From assembly GCA_963678465.1 (NCBI GenBank), contig OY782858.1, positions 2,604,001 through 2,668,000 on the forward strand: a DNA stretch of 64,000 bases. The letters run 5' to 3'. A program made the translations under genes and the position numbers. A model generated the notes under the pieces. It was not told the DNA's origin, did no database searches, and saw only the letters and a list, made by a program, of their open reading frames with translations. Below are positions 54,199 to 63,112 of this stretch, one piece after another (the first letter of the stretch is position 1; every line of letters starts with the position of its first letter). Source of the DNA: Paludibacter sp963678465 (GTDB taxonomy: Bacteria; Bacteroidota; Bacteroidia; Bacteroidales; Paludibacteraceae).

Positions 54199-57100
54199 TC
54201 AATACTTCAGCACTTTCTTCTCGATAACGGCATTGTCGGTGATCAGCCTTACAATATACATCCCTTTCGGGAAACCATCCGTTGATATGCTTTCGCCGGT
54301 TTGCGTTAGGGCACTAAACAATAGTCTGGCATTCATGTCGTAAACCGATACACGATATTTTCCTTCAAGGCCAATACATCTGAATGTATTTGAATTAGGA
54401 TCAACAAGTATATGTATCTGATCAGCATCTAATGTAGGTGTTGCTGTTGTCATTTCAAAAATATGTCCGAAATCTTTCCATTCGTAAGCCGTTTGATACG
54501 CCTGCTTTGAGCCTTGTGGAACATAAAGTGTACAGTTTGCCTTATCAAGCCCACTGAACATTTCGCCCGAAGCGCCTGTATTCATCACCGGAAGTATCGG
54601 ATATGCATAGATTGTTGTAATTCCCGAAAGATCAAAAACACCGGATTGAATTGTAACAACTGATGCTGGAATTGAAATGTTCTTTAATGCAGGGCAATTC
54701 TTAAAAGCACCAGCACCAATTGCTGTAAGCGAATTACTCATCGTCACATTGTTTAGACGATTACAATCCGAAAAAGCCTCACTACTAATTGTTGTAACTG
54801 AATTTTGTAAAGATATATTTTCTAAAGCAACACATCGCTTGAAGGCCCTCACCCCTACAACAGTGACTGATGCAGGTAGAACCACAGAAGTCAATTTCCG
54901 TTCAGCAGCATCGACAACATTATTAAAGAACGCATACTGAGGAATTTTATGGGCTTCATAGTTCACCATAGTGCTTGTCTGATCGGGCCCCTTATTGCCT
55001 ATGTATTGCACAATACGAACATCACTCATATCCAGGGTCGATAACAAAGGCATTGAATCGCGCATTGTTTTGAAATCTCTGGCATCGATAGTACCACTTA
55101 TCCTAAGATAAGAAATAGTTTGTCGTTCTTTAATTGTCAGTGCCGTAAACAAGCCCCCGGCGTCCACCTTTAGTATTTTAGATTCGGCCCCCTGGGTAAC
55201 AATAATTTTCTTTGAAGGAGCACCATTTGTAGTAACTGTTATGATTGCACTTCTTATCAGCATAGATGGATTATTTTCAACGCTTACAGTGATTGTATCA
55301 TTACCGACTGCATTCAAAGGACTTACAATCACCCACTCTTTATCTGAACTAACGGCCCATGAGCCATTTGAAGTCACTCCCACAGTTATAGTTCCGGTAA
55401 CTTTATTGGGAACATTCAAATTGGATTTGCTTAGCAACATACCATTTGTATTTTCAACGATGTTACTGAAATTTTTCCATTGAGGAGCCGCCGCATAAAG
55501 TGCTTTCTGTCCAAATGGCACATTCAGAACACAGTTTAGCACATCAACAGAAGCAAAAACAATCGTATAGTTGGCCAAATTTACAGGAACATCGGGCTGA
55601 GCATATATACTCGTAAGTCCTTTACAATCTATAAAAGCACCTTCCCCTATTGAAGTTACAAGTGGAGGGATTGTTATTGTTTTTACTTTAATACATGAGT
55701 GAAAAGCAAATGCCCCTATTTTGAGAATCGAATCCGGAAGAATTATTTCCGGGAGTGAAGTACACAAGCTAAATGCGGATTCACCTATTGTTTTTACGGA
55801 GTTTGGAATACTAATATAGGTAAGGTCTGCACACGACTTAAAAGCTCTATCTGAAATTACAGCAACTGTCGTTGGCAACTTTATCGAAGTTAACCGGTTT
55901 CTTTCAGTTGAAGTTCCTGTAAAGGCAAAAGCCTCCCAGGGAATTGCATCGGCATAATAATTCGTATACGCAACCACACATGCCACCACTTTCACCTGGC
56001 TGATATCCAGATAAGTGAGCATTGGCATACTATCCCTCATAAAAAAGAAATCGCGCGCATCTATATTTCCGGTGATTGTAAGCTCCGACAATGTTTTAGC
56101 ATCTTCAGAAGTAAATGCCGAATGAAGCTCACCGGCCGATGTATGAATTGTTCTTGCTGCTCCTGCCTGAATCACATTTATTGTTTGTGACATTTCACCC
56201 GGAGCCGTTACAGTAACTGTAGCTTTACGAACTGTTGGCGTCGTATTACTTTCGGCCATCACTGTTATCGTATCATTACCTGTCGATGTAATCGGTTGAA
56301 CCTTTAACCATGCCTGATCGCTGCTAACCGTCCACTGAATATTTGCCTTCACACCTATCTTCGCTGATCTACCTTCATCACTCCTTAATTTTATATGCTT
56401 TGTTTCTACAAGGAAACCGGTCTTTGCTTCCATAATAGTTCCAAAATTTTTCCAGTAATAAGCACTTGCATAAAATGGCTTTGTTCCATAAGGAACGTAA
56501 AGCGTACAAGCAGCCATATTTATTCCATCAAATAAATAACTTGAACCCGATAAATCTATCGGATCAATTGCATATACGTAAAATGAAGTCAGATTCTTAC
56601 AATTCATAAATGCATAATTTCCAAAGCCTTTGACGGAAGAAGGTAATTTGATAGAAACCAAACCTGTTCTTCCCTGATTGTTACCTGAAACAAAAAATGC
56701 ACTGGGTGGCACAGTATTATCTTTGTATTCACCAAAGTAACCATCTGTACCCTGACCACTATACGCTACAATAACAGTTTCTTTTAAATCAATCATTGTC
56801 AATTCCGGCATTAAATCCCGCATTGTTTTAAAATCCCTTACATCCAATGTTCCGGTAACTGTTAAATCATTCGTAAAGTTCAATTGATCCTGCGTTAATA
56901 CAGTGGATAAACTTCCAGCCTTTATATCGACAGTTAAAGGCGCACCTGTCTGTGTTACATTTACGATATGAGAAGCGAATCCCGGTGAAGAAAAGGTGAT
57001 ACTCCCATACCGACGATCTGTTGATTCATTTTCCCCAACAGTAATCGTGAGTTTTGTATCGCTCGTTCCTGAAATACTACTTAAACTTATCCAGGGTTGA

Positions 57101-60100
57101 TCAGTAACAATGCTCCAGGGAACATTCGCACTTATATCGATCACAGCCGTACTTCCGGCTGAATAATGAAGTTTTACAGCGTTATTACCGACCATAAAAC
57201 CGTTTTGATTTTCGACAATGTTCCTGAAAAATTTCCAACCATCAGCGATCGAATACAACGACCTGGATTTATAGGGCACATACAATGTACAAGCCTCCAT
57301 ATTGACATTATCAAACACAGTATAAAATGCATCGAAGAGATCCGGCAAGAGCGAATGAACATAAATAGAAGTCAATCCGGAACAATAGCCAAAGGCATAG
57401 TTTCCTATACTATTGACAGTTCCAGGAATACTGATTGATTTTAAGCCAGTACAAAATAAAAATGCACCATAACCTATACCCGATAGTTTAGATGGGAGTA
57501 CTATTGTTTGTAATGTTTCTTTACCAATAGTTCTGTTATTAATATTAAATGCGTTCCGAGGGATTGTATTGAAAGGATAAGTCATTATCCCCTCTATAGT
57601 GCCCTCCGACCCTGTGTAGGCCAAAATTTCTACCTCCGAAAGATCGATAGCTGTCAACAGTGGCATTTTATCTCTCAATGTTTTAAAATCACGGGCATCC
57701 ATTGACCCTGTCAAAACTACAGACGAAAGGAAGTTAAGTTCATCGGCTGTAAGTGCTGAATATAATCCACCGGCAACAATATCTATTGTTTTAGGAGCTA
57801 TATTCTGCGTCACCTCAATTGTTTGATCAGGAAAATCAGGTGCCGATATTGTTACAATCGCCTTTTTTGTGGTTGTTGTTTGATTATTTTCAACTATAAA
57901 TGCAAGAGCTGCATTTCCCGATCCTGAAGCCGGACTTAAAGTTAACCAGGACTGATTTGAAGTGGCCGTCCAGGAAACATTTGATTTTACATCGACCGCT
58001 ACTTTTCCTGCATCATCATACTGTAGTACCAATTTATTTACTCCAACCATAAAGCCCTTCCCGGCTTCAACGATATTTGTAAAATTCTTCCATTGTTCGG
58101 CCGAAGTATAAAGTGCTTTTGATGCATAAGGCACATAAAGTGTACAATTTGCAGCATTAAAAACAAATATACTCAGGTTGCCTTTTAAATCAATAGGTAC
58201 ATTTGTGTTGACATAGACAGAGCTTAGCCCATTGCAATTATAAAAAGCATATTGATCAATACTTCTCACCCCTACCGGTATGTTTACGGATGTCAAAAGT
58301 GTACAATTTCTGAATGCACTATACCCAATACTTGTGATTGTTTTAGGCAACAGGACAGATTTGAGAGGCGCCATAGACATAGTTGCAGCAGAATTATAAA
58401 ATGCATTCGCCGGTATAGAATTAGCTGAATTATAAGGCTGGTCCGGCCCTATGTAATACATACTTATAGTTACAGCACTTAAATCCAGATTTTCAATCAA
58501 GGGCATATTATCCCTGATGGTTATGAAATCGCGAGCATCCATAGTGCCGGTAACTGTAAGTGTTGTCAGATTTTTGAGTTCTACACTTGTTAAAGCCGAT
58601 TGAAGTCCACCTGCCGTGATATTAACTGTTTTAGGAAGTAACTTTTGATATATCTCGATGACCTGGTCATTATAACCCGGAGATGAAACCGTTACGTAAG
58701 CCCTTCTGTTCCACTCTATCACAGCATTATCAGTTGTAAACGTAAGCACAGCATTACCAGTTCCTGAAAGCGGGCTTACAGTCAACCAGGATTGATTTGA
58801 TTTTGCTGTCCATTCAACATTTGCATATAGTTCAACAGAATTAAAGCTGCCCGCCGCGGGAGCAATATCAACTTTATTTGAATTTACGTAAACACCTGTT
58901 GACTTTTCGACAATATTCGCAAACTCATTCCACTGAAATGCACCAGCATAGCGGCTTTTTGTTTTGTAGGGTACATTGAGGCTACAGCTTGTTTTTATTT
59001 CCCCGGGAAAGACACTTTGAGTTTTGATCAAATCAACAGGGAATGAATTCTCTACAGTAATCGACTTTAATCCGCTGCAACCCCAAAAAGCCCCCGATCC
59101 TATTGTTGTTACATTGGCTGGAATGACTATTGAAACTAAACCCGTACACTGTGTAAAACAATAATCAGGAATAGACTGAATCGATGCTGGCAGATGAATA
59201 GATTTTAAACTACTACAATTCTGAAAAGCACCATAACCAATTTGCCATACTGTCGATGGGATACTTATTGAATCCAGCGTATTACAATTGGAAAATGCAT
59301 AATCACGTATTGAATTCACACCCTGAGGTATTACTATTGTTTTCAGTTGTGTACAACCCGGAAATATACTCCCTGAATAATTCGCAGCACTTATTGTGGC
59401 CATCACAAGTCCTGTACAGTTCTGAAAAGCACCGGAGGCAACAGTAGTTGTACCCGGAACATCAATTGAACTCAACCCTGTACAACCCATAAATGCCTGG
59501 GTTCCGATTTGGTTAAGTGATACTGGAAACTCTAAAGTTTTTAATCCTGAGCAACCAGCAAATGCATATGATCCAATACTATATATTTTTTCAGGCAATG
59601 TGATCGTTTCAATAGCAATACAGCCTCTTAAGGCACTATTACCTATTTTTGTAACTGACGAAGGAATGATCACAGATGTTACACTACTATAAACTATTGA
59701 AAACGCATTATCCTTAATTAAACTAGCCCCATCAGGGATAATAATTGTTTTAATATTTGAACAGGAATCGAATATATCCCCACCATAAGCACCTTGTGAC
59801 GTCATTGTGATTATTGTATTTAAACCCGTACAAGCTTTGAAAGCAGCGCTTTCGACACTCGTAGCACCTATAGGTATTTTCACTGTTGTCAATGAGTTAC
59901 AATTAGCAAATGCCAATGTTTTAATGACGATCAGCGATTCGGGCAACACTAAGGTTTTCAAATTGTTACATCCAGCAAATGCACTCAAACCAATAAATGT
60001 CACTCCTTCGGGAATTGATACCGAATCCAGCTGAATACAATTATTAAATGCATTGGCTCCAATAGAACTTACTGTCGAAGGAATACTTAGTTTCGACATA

Positions 60101-60714
60101 CTAGTCAATTGAGAAAAAGCGCCTTCTCTTATTTGTGTAACTCCATCGGGTATTACTATTGTTTTCAGGTTATAATTGCCACTAAACATGCCAATGGCAT
60201 GGGGGATAGTTGCTTTTTCTAAATTTACACAATTCGAGAAACAAGATCCACTTGTTTGAGAGAAGGTTGCAGGTAATTCAATTGAAGTAATACCGCTGTT
60301 CGAAAAAGCATAAATACCAAGTGATTCGATTGTAGGTGGTAACTTAACCTCAGTTAAGTTGGTACAACCCGAAAAAGCAGATTTTCCAATATAAATAGTG
60401 CCCGAGGGAACAGCTACAGATTTTAATGTTGTTCTGTGAAAAAAAGCATTATTAGGGATAGAATCTATTGGCTTTATAATTTTTGTTTCAGTCAGATCAA
60501 GCATTTGAACAGCGGTAAGGCTATCGCGAATATAAATAAAGTCGGCGGTGTTAAGTGTTCCTGACAACTTGAGGGTTGTAATTGTTGTTTTTTCATCGAC
60601 CGAAATCGAACTATTCAATTTACCGGCAGTAACATGAATTGATTTTGAAACTTGCGCTTGTGAAGTTACAAAAAACAATAAGCCTAAGAGGGACAATAAT
60701 GTGTGTTTTTTCAT
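54199..60714 (-). CDS. Giant BspA-like leucine-rich-repeat/BACON surface protein with type IX sorting domain
   Basis: I start at the ATG at 60714, which gives a signal peptide (MKKHTLLSLLGLLFFVTSQA) and 2171 residues; the frame stays open 108 nt upstream. It has six modules, each with a GGLxxALT...DARDF..MRDxMPLL..LDLS segment followed by BspA-type LRR_5 repeats (IGxxAFxxCxxLxxIxIPxxVxxIG) and a VPYxxKxxY..A..WKNFxNIVE block. Five BACON domains (e.g. WTAKSNQSWLTVSPLSGTGN) lie between modules. The C-terminal 75 residues (YRVSVYDMNARLLF ... GMYIVRLITDNAVIEKKVLKY, in parts) form a T9SS sorting domain. It is a cell-surface adhesion or carbohydrate-binding protein by family; the ligand is unknown. 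Confidence 0.9.
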   Translation of the reverse strand: MKKHTLLSLLGLLFFVTSQAQVSKSIHVTAGKLNSSISVDEKTTITTLKLSGTLNTADFIYIRDSLTAVQMLDLTETKIIKPIDSIPNNAFFHRTTLKSVAVPSGTIYIGKSAFSGCTNLTEVKLPPTIESLGIYAFSNSGITSIELPATFSQTSGSCFSNCVNLEKATIPHAIGMFSGNYNLKTIVIPDGVTQIREGAFSQLTSMSKLSIPSTVSSIGANAFNNCIQLDSVSIPEGVTFIGLSAFAGCNNLKTLVLPESLIVIKTLAFANCNSLTTVKIPIGATSVESAAFKACTGLNTIITMTSQGAYGGDIFDSCSNIKTIIIPDGASLIKDNAFSIVYSSVTSVIIPSSVTKIGNSALRGCIAIETITLPEKIYSIGSYAFAGCSGLKTLEFPVSLNQIGTQAFMGCTGLSSIDVPGTTTVASGAFQNCTGLVMATISAANYSGSIFPGCTQLKTIVIPQGVNSIRDYAFSNCNTLDSISIPSTVWQIGYGAFQNCSSLKSIHLPASIQSIPDYCFTQCTGLVSIVIPANVTTIGSGAFWGCSGLKSITVENSFPVDLIKTQSVFPGEIKTSCSLNVPYKTKSRYAGAFQWNEFANIVEKSTGVYVNSNKVDIAPAAGSFNSVELYANVEWTAKSNQSWLTVSPLSGTGNAVLTFTTDNAVIEWNRRAYVTVSSPGYNDQVIEIYQKLLPKTVNITAGGLQSALTSVELKNLTTLTVTGTMDARDFITIRDNMPLIENLDLSAVTISMYYIGPDQPYNSANSIPANAFYNSAATMSMAPLKSVLLPKTITSIGYSAFRNCTLLTSVNIPVGVRSIDQYAFYNCNGLSSVYVNTNVPIDLKGNLSIFVFNAANCTLYVPYASKALYTSAEQWKNFTNIVEAGKGFMVGVNKLVLQYDDAGKVAVDVKSNVSWTATSNQSWLTLSPASGSGNAALAFIVENNQTTTTKKAIVTISAPDFPDQTIEVTQNIAPKTIDIVAGGLYSALTADELNFLSSVVLTGSMDARDFKTLRDKMPLLTAIDLSEVEILAYTGSEGTIEGIMTYPFNTIPRNAFNINNRTIGKETLQTIVLPSKLSGIGYGAFLFCTGLKSISIPGTVNSIGNYAFGYCSGLTSIYVHSLLPDLFDAFYTVFDNVNMEACTLYVPYKSRSLYSIADGWKFFRNIVENQNGFMVGNNAVKLHYSAGSTAVIDISANVPWSIVTDQPWISLSSISGTSDTKLTITVGENESTDRRYGSITFSSPGFASHIVNVTQTGAPLTVDIKAGSLSTVLTQDQLNFTNDLTVTGTLDVRDFKTMRDLMPELTMIDLKETVIVAYSGQGTDGYFGEYKDNTVPPSAFFVSGNNQGRTGLVSIKLPSSVKGFGNYAFMNCKNLTSFYVYAIDPIDLSGSSYLFDGINMAACTLYVPYGTKPFYASAYYWKNFGTIMEAKTGFLVETKHIKLRSDEGRSAKIGVKANIQWTVSSDQAWLKVQPITSTGNDTITVMAESNTTPTVRKATVTVTAPGEMSQTINVIQAGAARTIHTSAGELHSAFTSEDAKTLSELTITGNIDARDFFFMRDSMPMLTYLDISQVKVVACVVAYTNYYADAIPWEAFAFTGTSTERNRLTSIKLPTTVAVISDRAFKSCADLTYISIPNSVKTIGESAFSLCTSLPEIILPDSILKIGAFAFHSCIKVKTITIPPLVTSIGEGAFIDCKGLTSIYAQPDVPVNLANYTIVFASVDVLNCVLNVPFGQKALYAAAPQWKNFSNIVENTNGMLLSKSNLNVPNKVTGTITVGVTSNGSWAVSSDKEWVIVSPLNAVGNDTITVSVENNPSMLIRSAIITVTTNGAPSKKIIVTQGAESKILKVDAGGLFTALTIKERQTISYLRISGTIDARDFKTMRDSMPLLSTLDMSDVRIVQYIGNKGPDQTSTMVNYEAHKIPQYAFFNNVVDAAERKLTSVVLPASVTVVGVRAFKRCVALENISLQNSVTTISSEAFSDCNRLNNVTMSNSLTAIGAGAFKNCPALKNISIPASVVTIQSGVFDLSGITTIYAYPILPVMNTGASGEMFSGLDKANCTLYVPQGSKQAYQTAYEWKDFGHIFEMTTATPTLDADQIHILVDPNSNTFRCIGLEGKYRVSVYDMNARLLFSALTQTGESISTDGFPKGMYIVRLITDNAVIEKKVLKY

Positions 60715-60888
60715 ATGCAAACAAAGATAGTTTGAACTCGTTTCTCGTTCTACATTCACATCTATATGAACGTCAATCATATCAACCGGAACAGATAACA
60801 ACCAAAGAAACAGATGTTTCACATTTCGCCCAACATAAAATTAAGAATGGAAATAAAGTGGATTTTTAAAAAGAGAGTTAATAAACGA

Positions 60889-60919
60889 CAAAGTTAAATA
60901 AAAACATTAAACAACCAAA
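60889..60919 (-). promoter_or_regulatory. Promoter of the giant surface protein gene
   Basis: On the minus strand TTTG (60916-60919), a 19-bp spacer and TAACTTTG (60889-60896) match the Bacteroidetes consensus exactly. The leader to the ATG at 60714 would be about 170 nt. A second TATCTTTG (60722-60729) sits too close to the ATG to be the main start. Confidence 0.7.
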
Positions 60920-61083
60920 TTTTTGTGTATTTTTTTCATAAACAACAAATTGAGAGCCGATTTTTTTACGTTCAACAACGATAACCAGCCTAATGAAAAC
61001 AATTGATGCAGTTCTTAATTAATTTTAGATCCACGTTTATCATTCAGTCATAGTTTTACTGCATGTAAGTTTGCTGATTTCAG

Positions 61084-61125
61084 CAAAAAAAGGAAGACAC
61101 AACCACCTGTGTCTTCCTTTTTTTG
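61084..61125. terminator. Terminator hairpin, copy 2
   Basis: Identical over 40 bp to 54134-54173: the same 16-bp stem and loop, with a T run. It lies downstream of cydC (minus strand, 190 bp away) and upstream of the surface protein gene, so it can end the cydDC transcript. The two copies bracket the 6.5-kb gene. Confidence 0.75.
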
Positions 61126-61315
61126 GGAAATGAAAATAATATAATGTCGCATTCATAAACCGGCAATATACTGTTTATGCTCTATTTTATTAAATGGGAT
61201 ATGTTTAAATAGTAAATCGATGTTATTAAGTTAAGGATTTTGCCTGATATTAAGACTGCAAGGCTTAACTTAATGACATTCAATTGTAAATAGTAAATGA
61301 TTAAATAGTAAATAA

Positions 61316-62914
61316 CTATATCCTCACCACTTTATCCACCACCGACTCAAAATCAAGCAAGTGTGTGGCCATCAAAATAGTGATATTTGGATTGTGTTGT
61401 TTTATATTGCTGAAAATGGCAATGGCATTGTCGGCACTGATCCCTGCTGTAGGTTCGTCCACCACCAATAATTGTGGCCTTTTAAGTAATGCCTGTGCCA
61501 ACAACAACTTTTTACGTTGACCGCCACTCAGGGTTTCACCATTTTCGCCTAACCATGTATCCAAACCATTGGGAAGGTTGCTGTACCATGAAGTAAGATC
61601 AACTGTTTCCAACGCATGCACAATTTCATTGTCGGGATAAGATTCGAAGTTCTCACGCAAGGTACCTGTAAGCAAGTAAGCCTTTTGAGTCACATACACA
61701 CATTCAGGCACTGGCAAATGCGAAATTTCAGTATCGTTATTCCAGGTGAATGTACCTTTCAGGCGGTATTCAGGATAAAAAAGGCTGTTCAGCAAGGTAG
61801 TTTTTCCTTTGCCCGTTTCGCCATAAAGCGCTATCCAGTCGCCTTTCTTTATTTCCAATGTCAATGCTTCGGTAGTTACATTTGTTTCGGGAATATGGGC
61901 GCTTACATTGCTCAAGGTCAAAGTCTCCATAGCCGAATTTACATGCACGGCTTCCATTTCATGTTCACCCTGCGTAATAATGGCATCTAAATCGTTGATT
62001 TGATGTGCTACCGAACTTTTCTCCGATTTACCGGCAAAAAGCATTTCGGCCAATTCGGCCTGTGCCATAACACCAAAGAAAACACCAATAGCCAATGAAG
62101 CATCGAACTTATAATTCGTTGTATTCCAAAGTATAAATATGGCAATAAAGCTGAACCCCAATCCGGCCATCAGTTGCAATGTAAATGAATTGATTTGCAG
62201 TTTACTTTCAAGTCGCTCTATCAGTAACATTCTTTGTTCGTACTGACCAATGGCCTTTTGCTCCAGTTTGTATTTCGAAATTTCGATACGACCTCTGAAA
62301 CTTTGTATCAGCGCCTGATTGTTTTCTTCCCGTTCTGCTTTGAGCCTTGTGTAGAGAATACGGTTTCTCCTAAAAATCAACTGAGGCAACACGAACAAAA
62401 GAAGCGCTGATGAAATTAAAAATTCAATAGCAATTGCCTGCGAAAACACGGCAAGAAAGAAAAAATAAACGACCAATGCAATGATAAGCGCCGTAAATGG
62501 CAATAACCAGAGTAAAATATGATTCAAAATCTGATCGATACCATGTGTGCTGTTTTCGAGGATCGTGGAGTTGTTATTGACCTGTTTTTTAAAATAAGGG
62601 AAACGTGCTACCGATTGAAATATGGCAAGTTGCAGCCTGCGTTGTGCATCGAGCGTTGTTTTATGGTTTTCAAGTCGTTCGAAATACCGGCTTGCTGTGC
62701 GCATTAACGTGAGCAAACGAATAATGGAAGATGGAATTAAATACGCAAACAAAGCATTGGCAGTGATAAAGGCAACAGTAGATGCAGCCAGGAACCAACC
62801 CGAAATGGCAGGAAGAGCCACAAAAGCAACTGTCCAGAATATCAACACCGAAATACCCAGCACCCAACGGCCTGCTAAAGGTTGAAATATATGTTTTTGT
62901 AAGAATGTATTCAT
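61316..62914 (-). CDS. cydC: Thiol reductant ABC exporter, CydC-like subunit
   Basis: The 532-residue fused permease-ATPase has about six membrane helices (residues 15-285) and a C-terminal ATP-binding domain: Walker A GETGKGKTTLL, signature LSGGQRKKLLLAQALL, Walker B QLLVVDEPTAG and the switch His in MATHLLDF. CydDC exports cysteine and glutathione to the periplasm, needed for cytochrome bd assembly. The gene follows cydD (198-bp gap of repeats). CydAB is not in the window. Confidence 0.86.
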   Translation of the reverse strand: MNTFLQKHIFQPLAGRWVLGISVLIFWTVAFVALPAISGWFLAASTVAFITANALFAYLIPSSIIRLLTLMRTASRYFERLENHKTTLDAQRRLQLAIFQSVARFPYFKKQVNNNSTILENSTHGIDQILNHILLWLLPFTALIIALVVYFFFLAVFSQAIAIEFLISSALLLFVLPQLIFRRNRILYTRLKAEREENNQALIQSFRGRIEISKYKLEQKAIGQYEQRMLLIERLESKLQINSFTLQLMAGLGFSFIAIFILWNTTNYKFDASLAIGVFFGVMAQAELAEMLFAGKSEKSSVAHQINDLDAIITQGEHEMEAVHVNSAMETLTLSNVSAHIPETNVTTEALTLEIKKGDWIALYGETGKGKTTLLNSLFYPEYRLKGTFTWNNDTEISHLPVPECVYVTQKAYLLTGTLRENFESYPDNEIVHALETVDLTSWYSNLPNGLDTWLGENGETLSGGQRKKLLLAQALLKRPQLLVVDEPTAGISADNAIAIFSNIKQHNPNITILMATHLLDFESVVDKVVRI

Positions 62915-63112
62915 TTAGTTGTTTTTTTAGTCAACGGTCAACAGTCTCCGGTCTCCAGACATTAGACAAAAGAGCAAAGAACAAAGACAAAAGACAAAGA
63001 TCTCTGATCCCAAGACTTTTGACTTTTGACATTAGACTTTAGACTGTGAAACTGTTGAATCGTTGAACTGTCTCCCGTCAATTATCAATTATTAATTGTT
63101 AATTATTAATTA
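62915..63112. repeat. Word-like repeat region between cydD and cydC
   Basis: The 198 bp consist of short repeated words: CTCCGGTCTCCAG, CAAAGA/GACAAAAGAC, ACTTTTGACTTTTGAC and ATTAATTATTAATT. The CTCCGGTCTCC phrase matches the arms at 9845-9876. No gene or terminator was identified, so cydD and cydC may still be co-transcribed. Confidence 0.6.

Larger units (their letters stand above)
60715..61315. other. Gap upstream of the giant surface protein gene
   Basis: It holds the promoter at 60889-60919, the second terminator hairpin (61084-61123) and AT-rich sequence with ATAGTAAAT words near 61210-61315. No gene is seen. Confidence 0.5.

Noticed and set aside
60715..60822. Upstream start for the giant surface protein
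   Set aside because: The internal ATG at 60714 gives a proper signal peptide; the extension would bury it.
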